Below are positions 11,352-18,351 of a DNA stretch of 64,000 nucleotides, in pieces. How positions within the stretch are numbered: the first letter of the stretch is position 1; every line of letters starts with the position of its first letter. Source of the stretch: Sulfurovum sp. AR (lineage in GTDB: Bacteria; Campylobacterota; Campylobacteria; Campylobacterales; Sulfurovaceae); the NCBI RefSeq assembly GCF_000296775.1, contig NZ_AJLE01000011.1, forward strand, positions 46,610-110,609, given 5' to 3'. A program made the translations under genes and the position numbers. The notes beneath the pieces were generated by a model. It was given only the letters and a program-made list of their open reading frames with translations. It was not told where the DNA came from and did not search any database.

Positions 11352-11690
11352 ATGACGCAAGAAGAAAGAGATGAGATCAAAGTACGTATAGAGACAAGTA
11401 TCCATACGCTTAAAGAACAGATCGCCATACTTGAAGAGAAGGTAAAACCCATTGCTCCGGACTGTTCATTGGGGAGACTCACACGTCTGGAAGCCATGGG
11501 AGAGCAGCATGTCAACAACAAGATCATGGATGAATCAAAACTGCGTCTTACAAGGCTCACCAATGCCCTTTTACGTATAGACAAACCTATGTTTGGTATC
11601 TGTATCGAGTGTGAAGAACCTATCCAGATAGAACGTATGCGTATACGCCCTGAGAGTGTATGATGTGTCGAGTGTGCAAATCTATTATAG
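11352..11690 (+). pseudogene. DksA/TraR-family zinc-finger gene interrupted by in-frame TGA
   Basis: The frame begins MTQEERDEIKVRIETSIHTL, runs through a coiled-coil segment and reaches the first half of a DksA/TraR zinc finger (Cys84-x2-Cys87, CIECEEPI). At codon 104 there is a TGA (11661-11663). Reading on in the same frame gives CVECANLL and a TAG (11688-11690), supplying exactly the missing CxxC pair. A family member would have an ordinary residue at codon 104, and CGA to TGA is a single transition. It could be a nonsense mutation, an assembly error, readthrough, or recoding as selenocysteine. I saw no obvious SECIS-like hairpin just after the TGA. Without readthrough the product is 103 residues and cannot form the four-Cys zinc site. 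Confidence 0.75.
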
Positions 11691-11856
11691 ACTTCATCAT
11701 AAAGTACACTTTTAGAACAAAGTCCTAAAAGCTACGCTTGTCGCTGAGACTACTTACGATTCAGCATTTAGTGCCTCACTTGCACTGCAATTTAGTTGCT
11801 TGTCAGCAGTAGGCTCTCGAAACTGGTTGCTCTTGATTGCTTTGCAATATCGAAAA
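11691..11856. other. Non-coding stretch rich in small inverted repeats
   Basis: No convincing frame was seen here. It contains a 7-bp hairpin (CTTTTAG/CTAAAAG, 11709-11731) and several short palindromic blocks. The composition differs from the flanking genes. It may be a dispersed repeat or a small RNA, but this window alone cannot show copy number. Confidence 0.4.
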
Positions 11857-11874
11857 CTATAGGCTTTCGATATT
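11846..11874 (-). terminator. Hairpin at the end of the S24 repressor gene
   Basis: A perfect 10-bp stem (AATATCGAAA with TTTCGATATT) spans the repressor stop codon. There is no U-run after it on the minus strand, so it may be a weak terminator or an RNA-stabilising hairpin. Confidence 0.45.
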
Positions 11875-12510
11875 CCCTACGACTTTACCTACAATCATCA
11901 CTTCATCAGGGGCGATCGCCTGAGGTGGATACATACTGTTATCAGAGATAAGCTCTATCATTCCATCTGCACGCTGCTGGATACGTTTGATGAACAGCCC
12001 TCCCGTAGTTGATGCGATGAAGATGCCGCTTTTATTGATATTGGTTTGTGTTCTATCGATGAAAACGATACTTCCATCCTGCAAAGTGGGCTCCATGGAT
12101 TCACCGTCCACATGAATGGCCTCTAGTTCAGTATTTCCCAGCCCTACCATATTACGCATGATCTTCTCATCGATATTGATCACTTCATAGTTCTCATCAA
12201 AGACCTCTGCACCCCCTCCCGCACTGGCACGGATATCTGAAAAGTAGTGTACCTGAAAAAACTTCTCAGTCTCCTCTTTGAGCATATCCACCGCCTGGTC
12301 AAAAAAGAGCCAGTTCACAGAGATCTTCTTAAGCGCACAAAACTCCAGTATCTCTTCATAAGGAATGGAATTTCTTTTTTTCATGGTCGCAAATGTAGCC
12401 TGAGGGATATTCAGTGCCTGTGCCACATCTTTATCAAATACTTTTTTTCCTATTGTACTCTCAGAGAGCACATCTTTTAACTTTTCTATAATTTCACTGA
12501 GTACTAACAT
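11857..12510 (-). CDS. CI-type S24 (LexA-like) self-cleaving repressor
   Basis: This 217-residue transcription factor has a phage CI-type helix-turn-helix N-terminus (about 22-70; VAQALNIPQATFATMKKRNS and a WLFF end). Its C-terminus is an S24 peptidase domain. Predicted self-cleavage parts are all present: a cleavage region ASAGGG (Ala97-Gly98), nucleophile Ser138 in DGESMEP and base Lys175 in FIKR. Family knowledge says such proteins are cleaved when activated RecA accumulates. The ATG at 12510 is chosen over a GTG two codons upstream because GGAG lies six bases before it. A 15-bp palindrome upstream is nearly identical to one before recA, so it may control recA. It is probably autoregulated. 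Confidence 0.9.
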   Translation of the reverse strand: MLVLSEIIEKLKDVLSESTIGKKVFDKDVAQALNIPQATFATMKKRNSIPYEEILEFCALKKISVNWLFFDQAVDMLKEETEKFFQVHYFSDIRASAGGGAEVFDENYEVINIDEKIMRNMVGLGNTELEAIHVDGESMEPTLQDGSIVFIDRTQTNINKSGIFIASTTGGLFIKRIQQRADGMIELISDNSMYPPQAIAPDEVMIVGKVVGNIESL

Positions 12511-12532
12511 TTTCACTCCTTTTTTATTATAT

Positions 12533-12547
12533 ATGACAAATTATAAG
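12533..12547. promoter_or_regulatory. Possible half operator
   Basis: The left half ATGACAA matches the full operator at 12565-12579, but the right half (TTATAAG) does not. It lies nearest the repressor start and could be a weak second site. Confidence 0.35.
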
Positions 12548-12564
12548 ATATTTTTCTTAAAAGT

Positions 12565-12579
12565 ATGACAATTTGACAT
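12565..12579. promoter_or_regulatory. Candidate operator, ATGACAA-T-TTGACAT
   Basis: This 15-bp near-palindrome lies in the divergent region between the repressor and the 37-codon ORF. It differs from the perfect palindrome upstream of recA (40757-40771) at only one arm base and the central base. The right half also reads as a consensus -35 (TTGACA) toward the small ORF. Binding by the repressor is inferred. Confidence 0.6.
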
Positions 12580-12605
12580 ATTTTTTAAATATTTTACAGT
12601 TTATT

Positions 12606-12620
12606 TATACAATTTGACAT
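12606..12620. promoter_or_regulatory. Possible half operator near the small ORF
   Basis: A second exact TTGACAT half-site (12614-12620) occurs 41 bases, about four helical turns, from the one in the full operator. Its left half is poorly matched (only CAA agrees). Bound repressor here would sit just before the small ORF's ribosome binding site. Confidence 0.4.
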
Positions 12621-12642
12621 ATTTAAAAACAAAGGAGTGAAA

Positions 12643-12756
12643 ATGATCTACTCAAAAAATAAAGAATTACTAAGCTATGCGATCAAAATGGGATGTACAA
12701 CAGCAGCGGAATTTGCTATGTTTTTAAAAGCAAGAGAGTCTATCCTCTCTCTATAA
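12643..12756 (+). CDS. Divergent 37-residue ORF, unknown function
   Basis: This short frame encodes 37 residues (MIYSKNKELLSYAIKMG, then CTTAAEFAMFLKARESILSL). Its ribosome binding site, AAAGGAGTGAAA before ATG, is the same sequence that precedes the divergent repressor, which argues it is translated. It occupies the place of cro in a phage switch but is too short for a recognisable helix-turn-helix. A helical peptide or anti-repressor role is speculation. I do not recognise a family. Confidence 0.55.
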   Translation: MIYSKNKELLSYAIKMGCTTAAEFAMFLKARESILSL

Positions 12757-12776
12757 TATTTAGGTAGGAAGAGCCC

Positions 12777-13982
12777 TTACCCGAAAAGTAAAACGCTCAC
12801 CTCGTCACCTACCTCTTTAGAAGTATCATCTTCAGAGGTCACAAGCAAGGCTACATTGCCAAGCATGTTAGTAAGAATGGCTGAGGATCCTACTTTTTTA
12901 CCTTCAAAGTCAACATAGTATCTTCCCTTTTCTAAAGAGACGTTGCATGCAGTAAATTCTGCTTTTTTGGCACGTTTGATAAATGGTTCTTTGAGTGTTG
13001 CTTTGACCCTGTGCATCGCACTCTGACCTTGCTGCAACTTCTCAATGAGCGGAACAAGGTAAAGCAGTGCTGTCACAGTAGAAGAGTATGCAAATCCCGG
13101 GAGTCCGATGATAAATTTATCCTCTTTACGTGCAACCATAATATGCTGTCCAGGCTTGACACGTACACCTTTAAACACAACATCACACCCAAGCTCATAG
13201 ATGACATCTTTCACAAAGTCAAAATCACCTACACTCACACCACCAGTGGTTACCACAATATCAGCTTTATTTAATGCATCAAAAATATTTTTTGTGATCG
13301 TCTCTTTATCATCCTTGATACACCCTAACTGCAAAGGTACACCATCATATTTCTTGACAATAGCTTCGAGGATATAATTGTTGGATGAGCGTATCTGTGC
13401 ATCACTTGTCTGTTCTTCACCAAGTTCAAGTAACTCTGACCCTGTAGAGATAATCGCCACTGTTGGCTTCTCATAGACTGTGACTTGTGGTATATTCAAG
13501 CTTGCCATCACCCCTATCTGTGGAAAGTCGATTTTCGTCCCTTTGGGGATAAGCATCTGTCCTTTCGCATAGTTCTCTCCCGGTTCACGTACAGAGAACC
13601 CTTGTGGAACTTCTGTCTTGATGATGATCTCATCCCCATCCACTTCTACATTTTCTATCGGGATGAGCGTATCAGCACCATGTGGCATCAATGAACCGGT
13701 AAACGTCTTGATACACATACCGCTTACCACTTCTTCTTTCAAGTCAGATCCAGCAGGATTAATGCTTCCGATATGTAGTCTACCAAGACTGAGATCTTTA
13801 TGGATAACCGCATATCCATCCATTGCAGAAGTGGGGAACTCAGGAGAGTTATGATCTGCTACAATATCCTGTGCAAGTATATATCCTTGTGATTCCATTA
13901 AAGGGAGTTGTTTTGTTTTATAATTTTCGATTGCAAGATCGTCTATCATCTGCATCGATTCATCAAAGTGCATAAATGCCAT
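12777..13982 (-). CDS. moeA: Molybdopterin molybdenumtransferase MoeA
   Basis: This 401-residue protein inserts molybdenum into adenylylated molybdopterin. MoeA hallmarks are NSPEFPTSAMDGYAV, an IISTGSELLELGE segment, and the TTGGVSVGDFDFVKDV motif followed by KPGQHIMVAR. Length is normal. It lies 8 bases after moaE in the order moaD-moaE-moeA. The cofactor would serve molybdoenzymes such as SoxC in this window. Confidence 0.97.
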   Translation of the reverse strand: MAFMHFDESMQMIDDLAIENYKTKQLPLMESQGYILAQDIVADHNSPEFPTSAMDGYAVIHKDLSLGRLHIGSINPAGSDLKEEVVSGMCIKTFTGSLMPHGADTLIPIENVEVDGDEIIIKTEVPQGFSVREPGENYAKGQMLIPKGTKIDFPQIGVMASLNIPQVTVYEKPTVAIISTGSELLELGEEQTSDAQIRSSNNYILEAIVKKYDGVPLQLGCIKDDKETITKNIFDALNKADIVVTTGGVSVGDFDFVKDVIYELGCDVVFKGVRVKPGQHIMVARKEDKFIIGLPGFAYSSTVTALLYLVPLIEKLQQGQSAMHRVKATLKEPFIKRAKKAEFTACNVSLEKGRYYVDFEGKKVGSSAILTNMLGNVALLVTSEDDTSKEVGDEVSVLLFG

Positions 13983-13990
13983 TTCTATCC

Positions 13991-14425
13991 TTATCCTAAC
14001 AATCCAGCACCATCCATAGGGGTGCTTCTATCAGCAGCATAAATACGCTTGCCATTTTTCACATCATACTTCCATATAGGCGCGTTCGCTTTAAAATCTT
14101 CCACAAACTCATCGATAAGCTCTAATGCTACTCTACGTTTAGGAGAAAATACCGCAGAGATATAAGAAGAAGTATGCACAGGGACATCTCCAATGGAGTG
14201 TGCCATTTTAACCACTGCGCCTAGAGCAGCTGCTTTCTCCTGCCATGTATCAAACCATTTTTGCAGTACAGGTTCATAGATATCAAAACTGAGTGCTTCT
14301 ATATCATCTTCTGCACGTATTGTTCCCACAAAAGGAATATAGGCACCATAGTTTGACTCTGCCTGCTCATCAAGCCAACGGCCAAAGATCTCTTTGACAT
14401 CTAAGGGGCCATGATAAAGTTCCAC
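13991..14425 (-). CDS. moaE: Molybdopterin synthase catalytic subunit MoaE
   Basis: This is the large subunit that adds sulfur from MoaD thiocarboxylate to precursor Z. The family segments GAYIPFVGTIR, VKMAHSIGDVPV and AVFSPKRRVALELIDEF are present, ending with KYDVKNGKRIYA. The GTG at 14425 (VELYHGPLDV) is preferred: it lies just after the moaD stop with GGTGG upstream. A GTG at 14440 inside moaD is the alternative. Confidence 0.95.
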   Translation of the reverse strand: MELYHGPLDVKEIFGRWLDEQAESNYGAYIPFVGTIRAEDDIEALSFDIYEPVLQKWFDTWQEKAAALGAVVKMAHSIGDVPVHTSSYISAVFSPKRRVALELIDEFVEDFKANAPIWKYDVKNGKRIYAADRSTPMDGAGLLG

Positions 14426-14427
14426 GC

Positions 14428-14649
14428 TTATCCACCACACACTGGAGGCAGAATAGAAATTCTATCACCATCTTTAAGTTCAGTTGCCAGATCGTTCACC
14501 ATCGTATCGTTCAGTGCTACTGCGCATTTATCCAGCCATTGGATCAAACTGCTATCTGTTTTGAGTTGTGCCGAAACCTCTGCCAATGTCGAAGCTTCCA
14601 TCTCCATTGGTGCTTTACCGATAGGACCTAAAAATTCTACTTTTATCAT
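14428..14649 (-). CDS. moaD: Molybdopterin synthase sulfur carrier MoaD
   Basis: This 73-residue ubiquitin-fold protein ends in the required Gly-Gly (PPVCGG), where the thiocarboxylate forms. The ATG at 14649 (MIKVEFLGPIGK) is chosen because GAAAGAG precedes it and it fits the family start; the frame opens five codons further up at a TTG. moaE follows immediately. Confidence 0.95.
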   Translation of the reverse strand: MIKVEFLGPIGKAPMEMEASTLAEVSAQLKTDSSLIQWLDKCAVALNDTMVNDLATELKDGDRISILPPVCGG

Positions 14650-14757
14650 AAAAAACTCTTTCAAAATAAGGATTATTTCATCCCCAATAATGACGCGATT
14701 ATAAAAGTTGTTTGCTATAATTACGCTTAAACAGGATTTTGAGAGGAGCTTTGCACT

Positions 14758-15405
14758 GTGTTATTCGGGTCTATCAGCTATCTTAATCTCCTGCCTTTTC
14801 AAGTCTTCTTAAAACGCTATATCTCTAACAATGCCTCTAAAATGACCTTTCGCTACAAACGTGCTGTACCTTCACAGATCAATAAAGCACTCAAAAGAAG
14901 AGAGATCAATGCGGCATTTATCTCTTCTGTAGAATCCGCGAGATGCAAATGCACGGATCTTGGTATCATCGCAAATCAAAAAGTCTATAGTGTTCTACTT
15001 TTAGAAGGAGAAAGTGAAATGGATCCGGCATCCGCCACTTCCAATCAACTTGCACACCTGTTAGGTCTTAAAGGAAAAGTGCTTATAGGGGATGCTGCCC
15101 TCAAACACTATCTACATGAGGGAGAAGGTATTGACTTGGCTGAAGCCTGGTACAAAGAGACCGGACTTCCTTTTGTCTTTGCCAGGCTCTGCTACAATAA
15201 ACATGAAGAAGCTATACAAAAAATGGCGCGTGCATTTTCACAAACCAAAGTAAAGATCCCACAATACATCCTCAAAAAAGAAGCAAAAAAAAGAGGTATC
15301 ACACCCAAGCAGCTTACCTGGTATTTGGGTCATATCCATTATGAAATGGATAATAAAGCAAAGAGATCTTTGAAGTTGTTTTTAGGTAAAACCAAACGTT
15401 TGTAG
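14758..15405 (+). CDS. mqnA: Chorismate dehydratase MqnA (futalosine pathway)
   Basis: This 215-residue protein matches the compact MqnA of Campylobacterota, which dehydrates chorismate to 3-enolpyruvylbenzoate in the futalosine route to menaquinone. Typical features are the start LFGSISYLNLLPFQVFLK, the RRAVPSQIN-like segment (KRAVPSQINKAL), AAFISSVESAR and IGDAALKHY. The start is a GTG with AGGAG upstream. A hairpin at its end is shared with convergent gltX. mqnD lies at 40857-41720. Confidence 0.88.
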   Translation: MLFGSISYLNLLPFQVFLKRYISNNASKMTFRYKRAVPSQINKALKRREINAAFISSVESARCKCTDLGIIANQKVYSVLLLEGESEMDPASATSNQLAHLLGLKGKVLIGDAALKHYLHEGEGIDLAEAWYKETGLPFVFARLCYNKHEEAIQKMARAFSQTKVKIPQYILKKEAKKRGITPKQLTWYLGHIHYEMDNKAKRSLKLFLGKTKRL

Positions 15406-15421
15406 GTTATACCTTACAAAC
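15398..15421. terminator. Hairpin between convergent mqnA and gltX
   Basis: GTTTGTAGG pairs with CCTTACAAAC (one bulge) around a short loop, spanning the stop codons of both convergent genes. Neither strand has a clear U-run, so terminator function is moderate. Confidence 0.45.
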
Positions 15422-16809
15422 TACTCTATAGTCTGAATCGCTCTTTCTATACGCGATACCGTTTCATCCACACCTAAAATAGCCATGATCTCATCAAGAC
15501 CAGACCCTGTCATCGAACCAAGTAGACTCACACGAAGCGGCATACCGATCTTCCCAAAACCGATCTCTTTTGTCTCAACAATTTTTTCCATCACTTCATG
15601 GTAGTCACATGGAAGATGCAGTGTCTTATCCCAACTTTTCAGCATCGAAGCAAAATCACTCAATATCTCTTTGGCTTCACCCTTAAAGGCTTTTTTGGAA
15701 GCCTTCTCATCATACTGCGTAGGTGTTGTAAGTATGAGATTGATCTGCTCTGAAAGTTCTACCAGTGTTTTCCCTCTCTCTTTGGTTGCATCAAGAAGCA
15801 GTTCGAGCTTATCGTGTCCATGGATATCCACACCAAAATCTTTAAGCAGTATGGCAAGTTCCTCGTTTGGCGTATTTTTAATATAGTGAGAATTCAACCA
15901 AAGCAGTTTATCTAGATTATAGTTGGATGCACTCTTGTTAATATTTTTAGGATCAAATAGCGCTATCATCTCTTCAATACTAAAAATTTCCTGGTCTCCA
16001 TGACTCCAGCCAAGACGGACCAAAAAATTCAAAAGTGCTTCAGGGAGATATCCCATTGTTTTATAATCCATGACATCCGTAGCCCCATCTCTTTTAGAGA
16101 GTTTTTTACCTTGTTCATTGTTGATCATCGCAACATGGTTAAACTTTGGAATCGGGAACCCCAAAGCATTGTAGACTACGATCTGTTTAGGCGTATTGTA
16201 AAGGTGATCATCCCCACGGATCACATCTGTCAGCCCCATCAATGCATCATCTATGGCAACGACAAAATTGTACGTTGGTGACCCGTCTGCTCTCGCAATG
16301 ACAAAATCATCGACTTCAGATGCGGCAATGTTCATCTCACCTTTTACACCATCCACAAAAGAGATGGTCCCCTCTTGCGGAGCTTTGATACGGATCACCG
16401 GTTCAACACCTTCTGGTGGTGTACCGGTAAAATCACGGTAACGCCCATCATAACGTGTACGTTCTTTTTTCGCCATTTGCTCTTCACGCAGAGCATCAAG
16501 CTCCTCTTTACTCATATAACATTTATAGGCTTTGCCCTCTTCAAGAAGCTGATCAATGTATTTTTTATAAAGATCAAATCTTTTAGACTGATAGACCACT
16601 TCCCCATCATGGCTCAGACCGACCCATTCAAATGCCTTGAGTATCGCTTCTGTAGCCTCTTCAGAATTACGTGCCATATCGGTATCTTCTATACGGAGTA
16701 AAAACTGTCCCTTGTTGTGCTGTGCAGTAAGCCAGGAAAAAAGTGCTGTTCTAAGCCCACCGATGTGAAGATAACCTGTAGGAGAAGGTGCAAAACGTGT
16801 AACTGTCAT
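15421..16809 (-). CDS. gltX: Glutamyl-tRNA synthetase
   Basis: This class I synthetase of 462 residues has the HIGH-type motif HIGG (15-18) in RFAPSPTGYLHIGGLR and the KMSKS-type motif KLSKRDG. The ATG at 16809 (MTVTRF) has AAGG seven bases upstream and is preferred to an ATG two codons earlier. Many Campylobacterota carry two GltX-type enzymes (one acting as GluGlnRS); the sequence alone does not show which this is. Confidence 0.96.
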   Translation of the reverse strand: MTVTRFAPSPTGYLHIGGLRTALFSWLTAQHNKGQFLLRIEDTDMARNSEEATEAILKAFEWVGLSHDGEVVYQSKRFDLYKKYIDQLLEEGKAYKCYMSKEELDALREEQMAKKERTRYDGRYRDFTGTPPEGVEPVIRIKAPQEGTISFVDGVKGEMNIAASEVDDFVIARADGSPTYNFVVAIDDALMGLTDVIRGDDHLYNTPKQIVVYNALGFPIPKFNHVAMINNEQGKKLSKRDGATDVMDYKTMGYLPEALLNFLVRLGWSHGDQEIFSIEEMIALFDPKNINKSASNYNLDKLLWLNSHYIKNTPNEELAILLKDFGVDIHGHDKLELLLDATKERGKTLVELSEQINLILTTPTQYDEKASKKAFKGEAKEILSDFASMLKSWDKTLHLPCDYHEVMEKIVETKEIGFGKIGMPLRVSLLGSMTGSGLDEIMAILGVDETVSRIERAIQTIE

Positions 16810-16953
16810 GATCATGCCTTAAATAAAGTCTAAAATAAATTAGTGAATTGTAGCGAAAATGTGGTTAAAGCGGATTATATTTTTAACGAGGAGGAGAAGC
16901 CGAAGGGCTAAAGCACTTCTGACTAATCATTTGTATTTTTCAATGTTTGAGCT

Positions 16954-17199
16954 TTACTTAACATGCTCTTTTACATTAAATGCAGCCTTTTCACCAACTC
17001 CTTTGACGCGTTGAAAATCATCAAAAGAAGTAAATTTACCGTTTTGTCTCTCTGCGATAATAGCCTCTGCTTTAGCAGCACCGATGCCTTTCACTTCCAT
17101 TAACTCTTCTTTGGATGCTTTGTTAAGTTCATCCAGACTCATTCCAAACAGTGCTGTTGTCGCAAAAATTAAAAATCCTGCTATGAATTTTCTAATCAT
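16954..17199 (-). CDS. ComEA-like helix-hairpin-helix protein
   Basis: This 81-residue protein has a signal peptide (about 1-19, MIRKFIAGFLIFATTALFG) followed by a double helix-hairpin-helix: LNKASKEELMEVKGIGAAKA and VKGVGEKAAFNVKEHV. Secreted or membrane-anchored ComEA binds incoming DNA during natural transformation. No other competence gene is adjacent. Confidence 0.88.
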   Translation of the reverse strand: MIRKFIAGFLIFATTALFGMSLDELNKASKEELMEVKGIGAAKAEAIIAERQNGKFTSFDDFQRVKGVGEKAAFNVKEHVK

Positions 17200-17332
17200 G
17201 TAGTTCCCTTGATAAATTTATTTTTAGTTATATTACAGTATGAACTATACTTATATGGTTAAAAAAGAGGTATTTTATACAAAAAATATTTTTAATGTCG
17301 ATTGTGATAGAATTAGCCCAAAAAGGTCAACC

Positions 17333-18337
17333 ATGAATCAACTGGAATGGTCCATCCTAGGTGCATTTATCCTATCTTTTACTTTACAATTTTTGGTAAT
17401 CCATTTTTCTCATAGACATGACTTCTTTATTGATTCCCATACAGAGGAAAAGCCTCAAAACTTTCATCATTTCTCTACGCCAAGGGCAGGAGGGATTGGT
17501 ATTATCGTAGGTATGTGTTTTCTTCTTCTAACACCCTTAGGATGGAAACTTCTATTTTCCATAATCCTTGCCTTCCTAAGCGGTATCTTTGAAGACTTTC
17601 ATAATTCATTAAGTCCAAGAAGACGACTTTTATTACAGTTCATTGCTGCCACAAGTGCTGTTTTATTAACCGGTTCTGTCATTACCTATCTGGGTCTTGA
17701 TATTCATATACCGTATTGGGGCGGGGTATTATTCAGTATTTTTAGTATTGTAGGCTTAATGAATGCTGTCAATATTATTGATGGCTTCAATGGACTTGCC
17801 TCAGGTATTATATTATTGATCCTTCTTTCATTCAGTACTATAGCTGTACAAGTAGAAAGTCATGAAATCCTACAAATATCTATGATCGTTACTTCAGCAG
17901 TACTCGCCTTCTTTGTGGTCAATTTTCCTAAAGGGAAGATCTTTCTTGGGGATGGCGGTGCTTATTTACTTGGGTTCATTACAGCACTGATAGGGATTTT
18001 CCTTGCAAGTAATTATGCTACAGTCAGCCCATGGTACATTCTTGCAGTATTGATCTACCCTGTCTGGGAAGTACTTTTTTCTATCTACAGAAAAAGGAAA
18101 GCCAAACGTTCTCCTATGGAACCAGACGAGTATCATCTACATATGCTTATCTATAAACATATCACCCATAACAACCCGCTCACATCAGTGTTTATTGTTT
18201 TAGGTACGGCACCTTTTATTTTTTATGCCACCCTCTATGCCCATAATTCTCAAGCAAATCTTCTAATCGTCTTGTGTTTTATCGGTTGCTATACCCTTCT
18301 CTACCAATATCTTTACAAAAAAGAAATGTCATTATAA
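17333..18337 (+). CDS. WecA/MraY-like undecaprenyl-phosphate sugar-1-phosphate transferase
   Basis: This membrane protein of 334 residues has about ten hydrophobic helices and the glycosyltransferase family 4 motifs of WecA/TagO/MraY. These include STPRAGGIGI, the Asp-rich GIFEDFHN (DDxxD-like), VNIIDGFNGLASG and FLGDGGAYLLGF. Such enzymes move a HexNAc-1-phosphate onto undecaprenyl phosphate. The ATG at 17333 (MNQLEWSIL) has AAAAGG upstream and is preferred to an open frame from 17240. It converges with the pglB cluster and may start its lipid-linked glycan, though an O-antigen or wall-glycan role is possible. Confidence 0.88.
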   Translation: MNQLEWSILGAFILSFTLQFLVIHFSHRHDFFIDSHTEEKPQNFHHFSTPRAGGIGIIVGMCFLLLTPLGWKLLFSIILAFLSGIFEDFHNSLSPRRRLLLQFIAATSAVLLTGSVITYLGLDIHIPYWGGVLFSIFSIVGLMNAVNIIDGFNGLASGIILLILLSFSTIAVQVESHEILQISMIVTSAVLAFFVVNFPKGKIFLGDGGAYLLGFITALIGIFLASNYATVSPWYILAVLIYPVWEVLFSIYRKRKAKRSPMEPDEYHLHMLIYKHITHNNPLTSVFIVLGTAPFIFYATLYAHNSQANLLIVLCFIGCYTLLYQYLYKKEMSL

Positions 18338-18351
18338 AAGTAGTCTTTGCC

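Noticed and set aside
11216..11584. 122-codon minus-strand frame opposite the zinc-finger gene
   Set aside because: Shadow of the DksA/TraR-like gene; no family features.
11661..11663. Selenocysteine as the firm explanation of the TGA
   Set aside because: No clear SECIS-like hairpin just downstream and no sel genes in the window; kept only as one option.
11857..12756. Prophage remnant
   Set aside because: Only the repressor and a micro-ORF are phage-like; housekeeping genes begin on both sides with no integrase or att sites seen.
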